From: Gelidibacter mesophilus DSM 14095
GTDB taxonomy: Bacteria; Bacteroidota; Bacteroidia; Flavobacteriales; Flavobacteriaceae
DNA: 64,000 bases
Direction of reading: 5' to 3'
Assembly: GCF_000423005.1 (NCBI RefSeq)
Contig: NZ_AUHD01000014.1
Coordinates: 33,920 to 97,919, forward strand
This document shows positions 44,898-54,336 of the stretch, piece after piece. Positions within the stretch are counted from its first letter, which is position 1, and every line of letters begins with the position of its first letter. The translations under genes and the position numbers were made by a program. Under the pieces are notes generated by a model that was not told the DNA's origin, did not search any database, and saw only the letters and a list, made by a program, of their open reading frames with translations.

Positions 44898-45217
44898 TTT
44901 TATTTATTTTTAAGAAATGAAATCTTGCCCGTTTATGTCGATTACCAAAATTTCTGAATTTCAAAGTTTTTTAGATAATGAATTACAAAGCTATCGGTAA
45001 ATTTATGAAACACCAACTAGGTTCGTGTTTTAATGCAAACACATTTAAATTGTCATAAATGCATACTTAAAGCATAAATATATACTGGAAAACTGGAACC
45101 ATATTAGAGTTTGTCAGTATTTTGCGTCCCAATTGTAATTTTTTATTTTGATATACATTATTTTCCTTTATTTTCGAACCTTAAGGTTTTAAAAAAACTA
45201 CCCTACAAAAAGTATCA
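44898..45217. other. 320-bp divergent intergenic region
   Basis: Separates the HAD gene (minus) from the pyruvyl-transferase gene (plus). AT-rich; only very short reading frames (27 codons or less) and no strong hairpin. Expected to hold both promoters. Confidence 0.4.
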
Positions 45218-46147
45218 ATGGATAAAATTAATATGTTTTGGCATAAAGTTCCTTTTGGAAAAAAGAATTTTGGCGATGTGCTAGGTCCTTATATTGTAGA
45301 GCACCTGAGTGGGAAAGAAGCCATGTATACGCCTCTAATACATGCAGGTTTAAACAAAAAGTCCATTTTGATTTATCTTAAGGCCATTTATAATAGAAAG
45401 TTGTCAATAAGAGAAATGTTTTTCAATATAAAATATTTTGCCAACCCCAAAGATAATCTTTTAATAACCATAGGGAGTGTCATTGATATGTACACGAATC
45501 CTAATTGTAATATTTGGGGTTCAGGAATCATGCATAGGCATAAACATTTAAGCAACGCAAATTTTTATGCCGTTAGAGGAAAGTATAGCCAATTAAGACT
45601 TAAAGAACTAGGTTACGACGTACCACAGACCATTGGTGATCCCGCGCTATTGATGCCGCTGCTCTACAAGGCGCGCTCAGAGAAAAAATACGCTTTAGGT
45701 ATTATCCCACATTTTTTACATTATGAAGAAACCGTAAAGAAAATTGAAAGTGATGCCATTTTAATTATAAATCTGTTAGATCCTATAGAAAGAGTTATTG
45801 AAGATGTATGCTCTTGTGAGAAAATAATCTCCAGTTCATTGCACGGCATTATAATAGGTCATGCTTATGGTGTCCCTTCATTATGGTTTAGGCTTTCTAA
45901 AGGTTGGATTGGAGGAGATGATATCAAGTTTGCAGATTATTTTTCAAGTGTTGCATTAAATGAATACGAAGGATTTAAAATAAAACAGGACAGTTTTGAC
46001 GAAAAATATCTATCCAACGTACAATTGGTGTTCACTGAAAATCCGCAAATCACGTTGGTTGATTCAAAAGTTTTGAGAAATATACAGGTTGATTTAATCA
46101 AAATAGCTCCTTTTTCAATACTACCTAAATATAAAAATATACAATAG
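45218..46147 (+). CDS. Polysaccharide pyruvyl transferase family protein
   Basis: 309 residues. The family motif SSLHGIIIGHAYGVPSLWF (about 205-223) and the front FWHKVPFGKKNFGDVLGPYI are clear. Members add pyruvate ketal groups to surface glycans. No glycan operon surrounds it; a GT2 gene lies 1.7 kb downstream on the same strand with prfB between. Confidence 0.87.
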   Translation: MDKINMFWHKVPFGKKNFGDVLGPYIVEHLSGKEAMYTPLIHAGLNKKSILIYLKAIYNRKLSIREMFFNIKYFANPKDNLLITIGSVIDMYTNPNCNIWGSGIMHRHKHLSNANFYAVRGKYSQLRLKELGYDVPQTIGDPALLMPLLYKARSEKKYALGIIPHFLHYEETVKKIESDAILIINLLDPIERVIEDVCSCEKIISSSLHGIIIGHAYGVPSLWFRLSKGWIGGDDIKFADYFSSVALNEYEGFKIKQDSFDEKYLSNVQLVFTENPQITLVDSKVLRNIQVDLIKIAPFSILPKYKNIQ

Positions 46148-46273
46148 GAATTGATTAGACCGATTGGGGATGACCGTCAATCCACCAGAGTTTAAAATAA
46201 GCACTGCCCAATTTTGAAACTTTGGAAATTCTAATTCATTAAGTCATCCCAATTTGGTGAAATACCGTTTTAA

Positions 46274-47384
46274 TTAAAGTTCATTCGGGTTTTCATCTTT
46301 CTGACCCATCATCATTAAATAAGACTTTAAAAACTCATCAATTTCACCGTCCATAACGTTGTCAACATTCCCTGTTTCATGCCCAGTTCTTACGTCCTTC
46401 ACTAATTTATAAGGGTGCATCACATAATTTCTGATCTGACTTCCCCATTCAATTTTCATTTTGCCTGCTTCGATATCTTCACGTTGGGCCAATTGTTTTT
46501 GGAGTTCAATTTCATACAACTGCGATTTTAGCATTTGCATAGCTCTGGATCTGTTATCATGTTGTGAACGGGTTTCGGAACATGAAATATGAATTCCTGT
46601 AGGCTTATGTACCAATTGCACCTTTGTTTCCACTTTATTGACATTTTGACCCCCAGCACCGCTAGAACGTGCGGTTGTAATTTCAATATCTGCAGGATTG
46701 ATTTCAATTTCAATAGTATCATCTACCAATGGATAGACATAAACTGAGGCAAAACTTGTGTGCCGTTTGGCATTACTGTCAAATGGAGAGATCCTAACCA
46801 ATCTATGGACGCCATTTTCACCCTTTAGCCAACCAAAAGCAAAATCGCCTTCAATCTCTAAAGTCACCGTTTTTATACCGGCTACATCACCTTCCTGAAA
46901 ATTGAGTTCCTTTACTTTAAAACCATTGTTTTCAGCATACATCAAATACATGCGCATAAGCATGCTTGCCCAATCACACGATTCGGTACCACCTGCACCT
47001 GCTGTCACTTGAAGAACGGCACTCAAACTATCGCCTTCCTCAGAAAGCATATTCTTGAATTCCAGCTTTTCAATCTTGTCCACAGCTTTATCTAACTGTT
47101 CATTCAATTCTTCGGCAGAAATATCACCTGATTTATAGAACTCTTGAAAAACCTCGAGCTCATCAACTAAAGTTTTGGCTGAATTGTAGTCTTCCACCCA
47201 ACTTTTCTTTTCTCTTATGGATCGCATCACAAGCTCTGCAGCTTTTGAGTCATTCCAGAAATTGGGGTCGAAAGTTTGTTCTTCTTCGTTTGCTATCTCA
47301 ATAGTTTTGGCATCTATGTCAAAGATACCTCCTCAACGCACCAAGGCGTTCTACAAGACCTTTAACTTGATCGGATGGAGTCAT
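46274..47384 (-). CDS. prfB: Peptide chain release factor 2, with programmed +1 frameshift
   Basis: Recognises UGA and UAA stops. Zero frame from the ATG at 47384 runs 21 codons ([20 protein letters not shown] then L) to an in-frame TGA at 47319-47321. A +1 shift at CTT-TGA-C continues as [20 protein letters not shown] to the stop at 46274, giving 369 residues. The stimulators are as in E. coli: internal Shine-Dalgarno AGGAGG (47328-47333), 3 bases, then CTTTGAC. SPF stop-reading motif at 199-201, GGQ at 244-246. Confidence 0.96.
47318..47333 (-). promoter_or_regulatory. Recoding site in prfB (AGGAGG-TAT-CTT-TGA-C)
   Basis: Autoregulatory +1 frameshift signal: when RF2 is scarce the ribosome pauses at TGA and slips, aided by the internal Shine-Dalgarno helix. 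Spacing equals that of the classic bacterial site. This matters here because translation initiation in Bacteroidota largely ignores Shine-Dalgarno sequences. Confidence 0.92.
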
Positions 47385-47841
47385 TATTAATGTGAATTTT
47401 GCACAAAGATATCATTAAAATTACGTGGGGTTAAAGAATTATTGAGATAAATTTTTCAACTTAAGTCTGGTGTTTTCATAAACAACTTGCCAATCTGAAA
47501 ATGCAATTAATCGGTATTAGTCTAGTTTTGATTGCAACTTGTTCATTCATAAAAGTTTGAAGGGGTGATAGCTCTAAAACCTATTCTGGATTTTTTGATT
47601 TTTATTTAAAAAAAAAGGAGAATTCACAGTCTTGAAGAGATAAAACTCATAACATGGTCATTTTCATCATTCAATTAAACTTATTTGCAGAATTTGTGGG
47701 AAATGTTATATTTGCTTAGGTTTTAAATTTTTGCTTTCCCTCAAAGCAAATAGCTTTCATTTTTAAGATCTTCTTATTTTATAACTATAGAGCTTAAACT
47801 AGCTCATTACATGTATTCAAAGCTTCAAGACTCAATCAATT
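47385..47841. other. 457-bp divergent intergenic region
   Basis: Between prfB (minus) and the GT2 gene (plus). Holds a good plus-strand promoter at 47685-47714; the remainder is AT-rich with no supported gene or hairpin. The leader from the promoter to the GT2 start is about 120 bases, long for this family. Confidence 0.5.
47685..47714 (+). promoter_or_regulatory. Promoter of the GT2 gene
   Basis: TTG (47685-47687), 19 bases, TATATTTG (47707-47714): complete match to the Bacteroidota consensus. Confidence 0.65.
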
Positions 47842-48894
47842 ATGAGATTAAGCATTATAATTCCTGTTTATAACGCAGAAAAACATCTTAGTAGATGTTT
47901 GAATAGTTTACTTGACCAAGGACTACCTGATCAAGACTTTGAAATTTTGATTATAAATGATGGCTCAACTGATGAGAGTCTTAAAATTGCAGAGCAATAT
48001 GCTCTAGACAATAGTAGCATTAAAGTTATAAATAAAGAAAATGGTGGCGCAGGTATTGCCAGAAATCTTGGAATGGCTCGTGCGGTTGGAGATTATATTT
48101 ATTTTATAGACGCTGATGATTATTTAATGCCGAATTCATTAGATAAACTATTAACACGCTGTGAAAGTAACAATCTCGATATGTTAACATTTATATCGAA
48201 ATCCTCCTATTCCTCAAATCTCAAATCTGCCATAGATAACCATGATTTCAATTCTCCATTTGGTGATGCTGTCTTTTCGCCTATTTTAACAGGAGAAGAA
48301 TACATTGCAAGTATTAATTATAGGAATGAAGTTTGGTGGTTTTTAGTTCGACGTGAATTTTTAATAAATTCTGGCAAAAGGTTTTTGGAAGGCCGTTGGT
48401 TGGAAGATATTATCTTTTCCTTAGAACTTATTCTAGAAGCAAAAAGAATTGCACACCTAAGTTTAGATGTACATAGACAGGTGGTTACTGAAGGGAGTGC
48501 CATGACTAATGTTGAGTCTGAGCATTATCTTAATATTATCAGGGATATGCAATTTGCCGCTATGAATTTTCAACCTATTATAGAAAAATTGGAAAATAAA
48601 AATGCTTCTGTTGATTGTATTAAGCGTGTTAAGGCGCGACAGCAATCACTCGTGTTTTTTTCTATGATCAGAATGCTCCAATCAAATATAAGTTTTGACG
48701 AAGTAAAAACAAGAACGAATGAGATGATGCGTGTTGATGCTTATCCGTTAGATTCATTTTTAGGTAAAGATTACAATATATTTAGATATCAATTTTTGAC
48801 CAGACTTTTCAAGAACGAAAAACGATTCTATTTTATTTTTAAAATGTTCAATCCTATTTTGAAGTCTCGCAAGAATCTAATCTATTCCGTATAA
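47842..48894 (+). CDS. Glycosyltransferase family 2
   Basis: 350 residues with the GT-A fold: LSIIIPVYNAEKHLSRCLNS at the front, IINDGSTDES and the DxD-like YFIDADDYLMP (about 90-100). No membrane helix. Adds a sugar to a surface glycan; donor and acceptor unknown. Confidence 0.9.
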   Translation: MRLSIIIPVYNAEKHLSRCLNSLLDQGLPDQDFEILIINDGSTDESLKIAEQYALDNSSIKVINKENGGAGIARNLGMARAVGDYIYFIDADDYLMPNSLDKLLTRCESNNLDMLTFISKSSYSSNLKSAIDNHDFNSPFGDAVFSPILTGEEYIASINYRNEVWWFLVRREFLINSGKRFLEGRWLEDIIFSLELILEAKRIAHLSLDVHRQVVTEGSAMTNVESEHYLNIIRDMQFAAMNFQPIIEKLENKNASVDCIKRVKARQQSLVFFSMIRMLQSNISFDEVKTRTNEMMRVDAYPLDSFLGKDYNIFRYQFLTRLFKNEKRFYFIFKMFNPILKSRKNLIYSV

Positions 48895-48982
48895 ATACTC
48901 CTAAATTATTAGAACCACTGTTGAATGTTTTATAGACAGCAATGGTTCAAATCGCCACAGAAATCAATTTACTGATTTAAGT

Positions 48983-49306
48983 TTATTTAAACATATCCAA
49001 CCCGGGAATGTTTGGCATCCCATCTTTAGCGACGGCTGCCAATTCAGCGTCATTGATCTGGGTCGCTTTTTCAATAGCTTTATTTAAGGTCATGATCAAA
49101 TAGTCTTCAAGCATTTCTTTGTCTTGCAACAACTCCTCGTCAATAGCTATCGATTTGATTGTTCTGCTGGCCGTCAATGTTACTTTTAATTTACCGTCGT
49201 TACTTTGTTCATCTACCAAAACATGGTTCAATCGTTCTTTGGTTTCTTCAACTTTTTTTTGGGTTTCCTTGAGTTTACTCATCATGCCCATCATATCTCC
49301 AAACAT
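48983..49306 (-). CDS. YbaB/EbfC-family nucleoid-associated protein
   Basis: 107 residues. [20 protein letters not shown] is the typical opening helix; [20 protein letters not shown] and [18 protein letters not shown] fit the rest of the dimeric 'tweezer' fold that binds DNA. Usual bacterial partners dnaX and recR are absent here. Confidence 0.92.
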   Translation of the reverse strand: MFGDMMGMMSKLKETQKKVEETKERLNHVLVDEQSNDGKLKVTLTASRTIKSIAIDEELLQDKEMLEDYLIMTLNKAIEKATQINDAELAAVAKDGMPNIPGLDMFK

Positions 49307-49529
49307 ATTCTTCAGTTTTAAATTTTATCCTGCAAAATTAAGAAAAGATTTAGACACATTCGAAATGTTGAGGGCACTTAATTTTAAGGTTTTAGTTGTC
49401 CGAAGCCGGGCACCAGTTATCAGGTATCAGTGTTCGGTCTATGGTCTTCCGTCGTCTGTCTTTTTCTCTTTTCTGTACTTCAAATTCTTTAAAAACAGTA
49501 CTTTTGCAAATTCTTTTAAAAACGAACTC

Positions 49530-51590
49530 ATGACAGAACATATGCAGCCACCAAAAGCAAAACAAGTACATAAAATCTTGAGTGCCCACGGCGATGATCG
49601 ACAAGATGATTATTTTTGGCTTAATGACAAAGAAAATCAGGACGTCATTGATTACCTGAACTCTGAAAACGATTATTATGATGCGGTTACTTCAAAGTAT
49701 AAGGATTTTGAAAAATCGCTTTTTGAAGAAATGAAAGCTCGAATTAAGGAAGATGATGAGTCTGTTCCTTATAAGTATAATGGCTATTGGTACATTGTGA
49801 AATACGAAATAGGAAAGGATTACCCTATATATATTAGAAAGAAAGATACCTTGGATAATCCTGATGAATTGCTTTTTGATGTCAATAAAATGGCTGAAGG
49901 TCATGATTATTACAAATTGGCAGGGTTGAGCGTGAGTCCTGATAACACCATGATTGCCTTTGGAGTTGACACTGTTGGAAGACGTAACTATACTTTGCAA
50001 ATCAAAAGCCTGGTCACCAATGAAATTTTCAAAGATGCTATTGAAGACACAACGGGTTCGGCAACTTGGGCCAATGAGAATGAAACATTATTCTACACCG
50101 TCAAGGATGAGAAAACACTGCGTTCAGACAAAGTGTATAAACATAAATTGGGAAGTGGCTCAAGTAATGATACCCTTGTTTTTCACGAGAAGGATGACAC
50201 CTTTGGAGTGGCTGTCTACAAGTCAAAGTCAAAAAAATATCTCATTATTGCTTGTTATAGCACTTTGACCAATGAATATTATACATTAAATGCCGATACG
50301 CCAGATGGCGAGTTTGCAGTCTTTCAAGAGCGCGTAAGAGGCTTGGAATATAGTATTTCACATTATGATGATCACTTTTATATTGTGACCAATGCTGATG
50401 GTGCCATCAATTTTAAGCTCATGAAGACCTTAGAAAATGAAACCAAATTCAATCATTGGACGGAGGTCATTCCGCATAGAGAAGCCGTGCTTCTTGAGGA
50501 TATTGATATTTTTAAGGATTTCTTGGTCATCAGTGAGCGGTCTAACGGATTGAACCATATCCGAATTAAGCGATGGGATGGCACCGAGGATTACTATTTG
50601 ACTTTTGATAATGAAACCTATACGGCTTACACCTCAACCAATGTAGAGTTTGATACTGAAATTCTTCGGTATGGCTATAATGCAATGACCACCCCCTCGT
50701 CAAGTATAGATTTTAATATGGTCACAAAGAAAAAAACCATTCTGAAACAACAGGATGTTTTGGATCCTAATTTTGATAAAGAAAACTATACCTCTGAAAG
50801 ATTATGGGCTACCGCCTCTGATGGCACCAGAATACCTATTTCAATGGTGTATAGAAAAGGCATCAAAAAGGATGGAGCCAGTCCAGTTTTATTATACGCT
50901 TATGGGTCTTACGGGCACACCATTGATCCTTATTTTTCAAGCATCCGACTTAGTTTATTAGATAGAGGGTTTATTTATGCCATTGCCCACGTCAGAGGAG
51001 GCGAGTATTTAGGCCGCATGTGGTATGAAGGAGGGAAGTTGCTTCAAAAGAAAAACACATTTACCGATTTTATTGCCTGTTCCAAGTTTTTAATTGCACA
51101 GAAATACACATCTCCAAGACATTTATATGCATTAGGCGGAAGTGCAGGAGGATTGTTGATTGGTGCTGTCATAAATGAAGCGCCAGAACTTTATAATGGT
51201 GTTATAGCGGCAGTTCCATTTGTTGATGTTATCACTACAATGTTAGATGAATCGATTCCTTTGACCACAGGAGAATATGATGAATGGGGAAACCCAAACG
51301 ACAAAACCTATTATGATTATATGAAATCATATTCCCCTTATGACAATGTGAAAAGGCAAGATTATCCACATATTTTAATCACTACCGGTTTACACGACTC
51401 CCAAGTGCAATATTGGGAACCTGCTAAATGGGCTGCAAAATTAAGATCATACAAGACCGATACCAATAAATTGCTTTTAAAAACTAATATGAAAGCAGGC
51501 CATGGTGGCGCATCTGGAAGATTTGAAGCCCTAAAAGAAGATGCGGAAGAGTATGCTTTTTTGTTAGACTTAGAGAATATTAATGACTAA
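49530..51590 (+). CDS. S9-family prolyl oligopeptidase (oligopeptidase B-like)
   Basis: 686 residues from the ATG at 49530 (MTEHMQPPKAKQVHKIL); the frame is open far upstream but that part is antisense to ybaB and rejected. N-terminal beta-propeller, then alpha/beta hydrolase. Catalytic S538 in GGSAGG, D623 in GLHDSQVQYWEP and H658 in KAGHGGASGR. HVRGGEYLGRMWYEGG is the oligopeptidase B signature. No signal peptide, so cytosolic. It cuts short peptides after basic residues in known members. Confidence 0.92.
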   Translation: MTEHMQPPKAKQVHKILSAHGDDRQDDYFWLNDKENQDVIDYLNSENDYYDAVTSKYKDFEKSLFEEMKARIKEDDESVPYKYNGYWYIVKYEIGKDYPIYIRKKDTLDNPDELLFDVNKMAEGHDYYKLAGLSVSPDNTMIAFGVDTVGRRNYTLQIKSLVTNEIFKDAIEDTTGSATWANENETLFYTVKDEKTLRSDKVYKHKLGSGSSNDTLVFHEKDDTFGVAVYKSKSKKYLIIACYSTLTNEYYTLNADTPDGEFAVFQERVRGLEYSISHYDDHFYIVTNADGAINFKLMKTLENETKFNHWTEVIPHREAVLLEDIDIFKDFLVISERSNGLNHIRIKRWDGTEDYYLTFDNETYTAYTSTNVEFDTEILRYGYNAMTTPSSSIDFNMVTKKKTILKQQDVLDPNFDKENYTSERLWATASDGTRIPISMVYRKGIKKDGASPVLLYAYGSYGHTIDPYFSSIRLSLLDRGFIYAIAHVRGGEYLGRMWYEGGKLLQKKNTFTDFIACSKFLIAQKYTSPRHLYALGGSAGGLLIGAVINEAPELYNGVIAAVPFVDVITTMLDESIPLTTGEYDEWGNPNDKTYYDYMKSYSPYDNVKRQDYPHILITTGLHDSQVQYWEPAKWAAKLRSYKTDTNKLLLKTNMKAGHGGASGRFEALKEDAEEYAFLLDLENIND

Positions 51591-51606
51591 TTCGAAAAAA
51601 ATACCG

Positions 51607-51614
51607 TACCTTTG
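51607..51614 (+). promoter_or_regulatory. -7 element of the cysteine-synthase-like gene
   Basis: TACCTTTG fits TAnnTTTG, 49 bases before the ATG. No -33 TTG at the expected distance. Confidence 0.4.
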
Positions 51615-51663
51615 CAAGGTTTGAAATTACATTTTTTAAAATTGTAATTGGTAAATAGCGTTT

Positions 51664-52704
51664 ATGAAGAAAAATATTCAGGTATTTGATAACGTATTGC
51701 AACTCATAGGTAATACCCCTCTTATCAAATTAAACAAAATGACGGCTGATTATGATGGCGATTTCTACGCCAAAGTTGAAGCCTTCAATCCAGGTCACTC
51801 TTCAAAAGACCGTATTGCACTACACATTATTGAAGAAGCGGAAAGACAAGGTTTATTGACACCAGGAGATACAATTGTTGAAACCACCTCAGGTAATACA
51901 GGGTTCAGTATCGCTATGGTAAGTATTATAAAAGGATACAGGTGTATTCTTGCGGTAAGTTCAAAATCGTCTCCAGATAAAATTGACATGTTAAAAGCAA
52001 TGGGAGCACAGGTTTATGTGTGTCCTGCCCATGTGAGTGCTGATGATCCGAGATCTTATTATGAGGTTGCAAAACGTTTGCACGAAGAGACCAAGGGTTC
52101 TATTTATATCAATCAATATTTTAACCAATTAAATCTTGATGCGCATTATCATTCTACAGGTCCTGAGATTTGGGAACAAACTGAAGGTCAGATAACGCAT
52201 TTGGTTGCAGCTAGTGGTACTGGAGGAACAATTTCAGGAACTTCAAAATACTTAAAAGAGAAAAATCCAGCAGTCAAGATTATTGGTGTTGATGCTTATG
52301 GCTCTGTCCTTAAAAAATATCACGAAACTCGCGAATTTGATCATAATGAAATCTATCCTTACAGAATTGAAGGGTTAGGAAAGAATTTGATTCCGACTGC
52401 AACAGATTTCGATATGATCGACACGTTTGTCAAAGTTACTGATGAAGAAAGTGCACATACAGCACGAGAAATATCACGTACCGAAGGATTATTTGTGGGT
52501 TATACGAGTGGTGCAGTAATGCAAGCCGTTAAACAGCTGAATGAGGAAGGCGAATTTAAGCCAGGCGATAATGTAGTTGTTATTTTTCCTGATCACGGAT
52601 CGCGTTATATGAGCAAAGTGTACAGTGATAAATGGATGGAAGATCAAGGCTTTTTTGACAGCAAAAAGGTTACGACTATGGAAACCATTCAATATATAAA
52701 ATAA
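51664..52704 (+). CDS. PLP-dependent cysteine-synthase-family enzyme (candidate cysteate synthase)
   Basis: 346 residues of fold-type II. PLP lysine K48 in NPGHSSKDR (typical cysteine synthases have NPGGSVKDR); [11 protein letters not shown] binds the substrate carboxylate; [16 protein letters not shown] holds PLP phosphate. It lies 231 bases ahead of an alpha-oxoamine synthase, and I believe this pairing recurs in Flavobacteriaceae. Sulfonolipid producers need cysteate made by a beta-replacement with sulfite, so this is my preferred role. Plain cysteine or cystathionine synthesis is the alternative. Confidence 0.82.
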   Translation: MKKNIQVFDNVLQLIGNTPLIKLNKMTADYDGDFYAKVEAFNPGHSSKDRIALHIIEEAERQGLLTPGDTIVETTSGNTGFSIAMVSIIKGYRCILAVSSKSSPDKIDMLKAMGAQVYVCPAHVSADDPRSYYEVAKRLHEETKGSIYINQYFNQLNLDAHYHSTGPEIWEQTEGQITHLVAASGTGGTISGTSKYLKEKNPAVKIIGVDAYGSVLKKYHETREFDHNEIYPYRIEGLGKNLIPTATDFDMIDTFVKVTDEESAHTAREISRTEGLFVGYTSGAVMQAVKQLNEEGEFKPGDNVVVIFPDHGSRYMSKVYSDKWMEDQGFFDSKKVTTMETIQYIK

Positions 52705-52722
52705 TTGAATGATTATGATAGG

Positions 52723-52761
52723 ATCCTATAACATCATCTTAACGTTGTTGTAGGATTTTTT
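52723..52761 (+). terminator. Hairpin terminator after the cysteine-synthase-like gene
   Basis: ATCCTATAACA pairs (with one G-T) to TGTTGTAGGAT, followed by six T. It implies that the next gene has its own promoter in the remaining 170 bases. Confidence 0.65.
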
Positions 52762-52935
52762 GTGGAATCAAATCTTATAAACAGCGGTTTATAACTAAAT
52801 TATGCTAAGAAAAGATATTTGGTTAATTTTGTCCAAACTAATTAAGCTAACCGAAGATGATGTCGCCATTAGTCTATAAACCTTTATAAAGGTTGATAAA
52901 AATGGCTGCTTATGTCCGAATAATTTTAATATTAC

Positions 52936-54195
52936 ATGAAAGACTTATTTGATAAAATTTATAGAGATAAAGGCCCGCTTGGTAAATGGGCTTCACAAGC
53001 TGAAGGCTATTTTGTATTTCCAAAGTTGGAAGGTCAAATCTCTAACCGCATGAAATTCCGTGGTAAGGATGTAATTACTTGGAGTATCAATGATTATCTA
53101 GGATTGGCAAATCATCCTGAAGTTAGAAAAACGGATGCACAAGCCGGAATTGATTATGGTTCCGCTTACCCAATGGGAGCGCGAATGATGTCTGGCCATA
53201 CAGACCTTCATGAAATTCTACAAAACGAATTGGCTGAGTTTGTAAGTAAGGAAGCTGCTTATTTGTTGAATTTTGGGTATCAAGGTATGGTATCAACTAT
53301 TGATGCCTTAGTTGCTAAAGATGATATTATTGTTTATGATGTAGATGCACACGCCTGTATTATTGATGGTGTACGTTTACACATGGGGAAACGATTTACC
53401 TATAAACACAATGATATTGAAAGTTTAGAGAAAAACTTGGAGCGTGCTACCAAAATGGCGGAACAAACTGGCGGTGGAATTTTAGTGATTTCTGAAGGGG
53501 TATTCGGAATGCGCGGAGAGCAAGGCCGTTTAAAGGAAATTGTAGCGCTTAAGGAAAAATATAACTTCCGCTTTTTAGTGGATGATGCTCACGGTTTTGG
53601 AACACTTGGTAAAACAGGTGCCGGAGCGGGCGAGGAGCAAGGTGTTCAGGATGGCATTGACGTGTATTTTGCAACTTTCGCAAAATCTTTGGCCAGTACT
53701 GGTGCTTTTATTGCCGCAGATCAAGAAATTATTGACTATCTAAAATATAATTTACGTTCACAAATGTTCGCCAAATCACTTCAAATGCAACTTGTGGTTG
53801 GGGCGCGCAAACGTTTGGAGATGTTAAAAACGATGCCAGAATTGAAAGAAAAGCTTTGGGAAAATACCAATGCCTTACAATCTGGACTTAAATCCCGAGG
53901 ATTTGATATTGGTACCACACAAAGTTGTGTGACGCCCGTTTATTTGAAGGGAAGTATTCCAGAGGCGATGGCTTTGGTAAAGGATCTTCGTGAAAATTAC
54001 GGAATTTTCTGCTCTATAGTGGTATATCCAGTAATTCCTAAGGGATTGATTTTACTAAGAATGATTCCAACGGCAACACATGATTTACAGGATATTAACG
54101 AAACTTTAGATGCTTTTGACGCTATTAGAACGCGTTTGGAAAACGGAACCTATAAAAGATTATCCGCAACAGTAGCGGCAGCAATGGGTGAATAA
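52936..54195 (+). CDS. Alpha-oxoamine synthase (cysteate- or serine-acyltransferase type)
   Basis: 419 residues, PLP fold type I. PLP lysine K250 in FATFAKSLAS; VDDAHGFGTLGKTGAG binds the cofactor ring; DYLGLANHPEVRK is the usual opening of serine palmitoyltransferase, KBL and AONS enzymes. In Bacteroidota this clade condenses serine (sphingolipids) or cysteate (capnine and sulfobacins, needed for gliding in Flavobacterium johnsoniae) with a fatty acyl group. The neighbouring cysteine-synthase-like gene favours cysteate. Confidence 0.87.
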   Translation: MKDLFDKIYRDKGPLGKWASQAEGYFVFPKLEGQISNRMKFRGKDVITWSINDYLGLANHPEVRKTDAQAGIDYGSAYPMGARMMSGHTDLHEILQNELAEFVSKEAAYLLNFGYQGMVSTIDALVAKDDIIVYDVDAHACIIDGVRLHMGKRFTYKHNDIESLEKNLERATKMAEQTGGGILVISEGVFGMRGEQGRLKEIVALKEKYNFRFLVDDAHGFGTLGKTGAGAGEEQGVQDGIDVYFATFAKSLASTGAFIAADQEIIDYLKYNLRSQMFAKSLQMQLVVGARKRLEMLKTMPELKEKLWENTNALQSGLKSRGFDIGTTQSCVTPVYLKGSIPEAMALVKDLRENYGIFCSIVVYPVIPKGLILLRMIPTATHDLQDINETLDAFDAIRTRLENGTYKRLSATVAAAMGE

Positions 54196-54244
54196 AATCG
54201 TCCAATTCCCTTAAGGGGACTTTAGATTTACGCATTTATAAAAT

Positions 54245-54274
54245 AAAAATCCCAATCGTACGATTGGGATTTTT
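54245..54274. terminator. Perfect 30-bp palindromic terminator
   Basis: AAAAATCCCAATCGT with its exact reverse complement, acting in both directions between the converging acyltransferase and GNAT genes. Confidence 0.9.
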
Positions 54275-54336
54275 ATACTTAAGTAACGAAGGTTTTTAAT
54301 ACAATAGTTGGGACTTGAATTTTTAAGATTGGAATT

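Noticed and set aside
44918..45001. 27-codon frame in the HAD/pyruvyl-transferase spacer
   Set aside because: Short, no membrane helix or family resemblance; chance level for AT-rich DNA.
47502..47558. 18-codon frame resembling a tiny lipoprotein signal
   Set aside because: Ends too soon after the possible lipobox to encode anything; likely chance.
49119..49529. 137-codon upstream extension of the oligopeptidase reading frame
   Set aside because: It is antisense to ybaB, reads as Leu/Phe/Ser-rich nonsense and precedes a normal oligopeptidase start at 49530.
52802..52879. 25-codon ATG frame between the cysteine-synthase-like and acyltransferase genes
   Set aside because: Too short, no recognisable motif, and the region is expected to hold the acyltransferase promoter.
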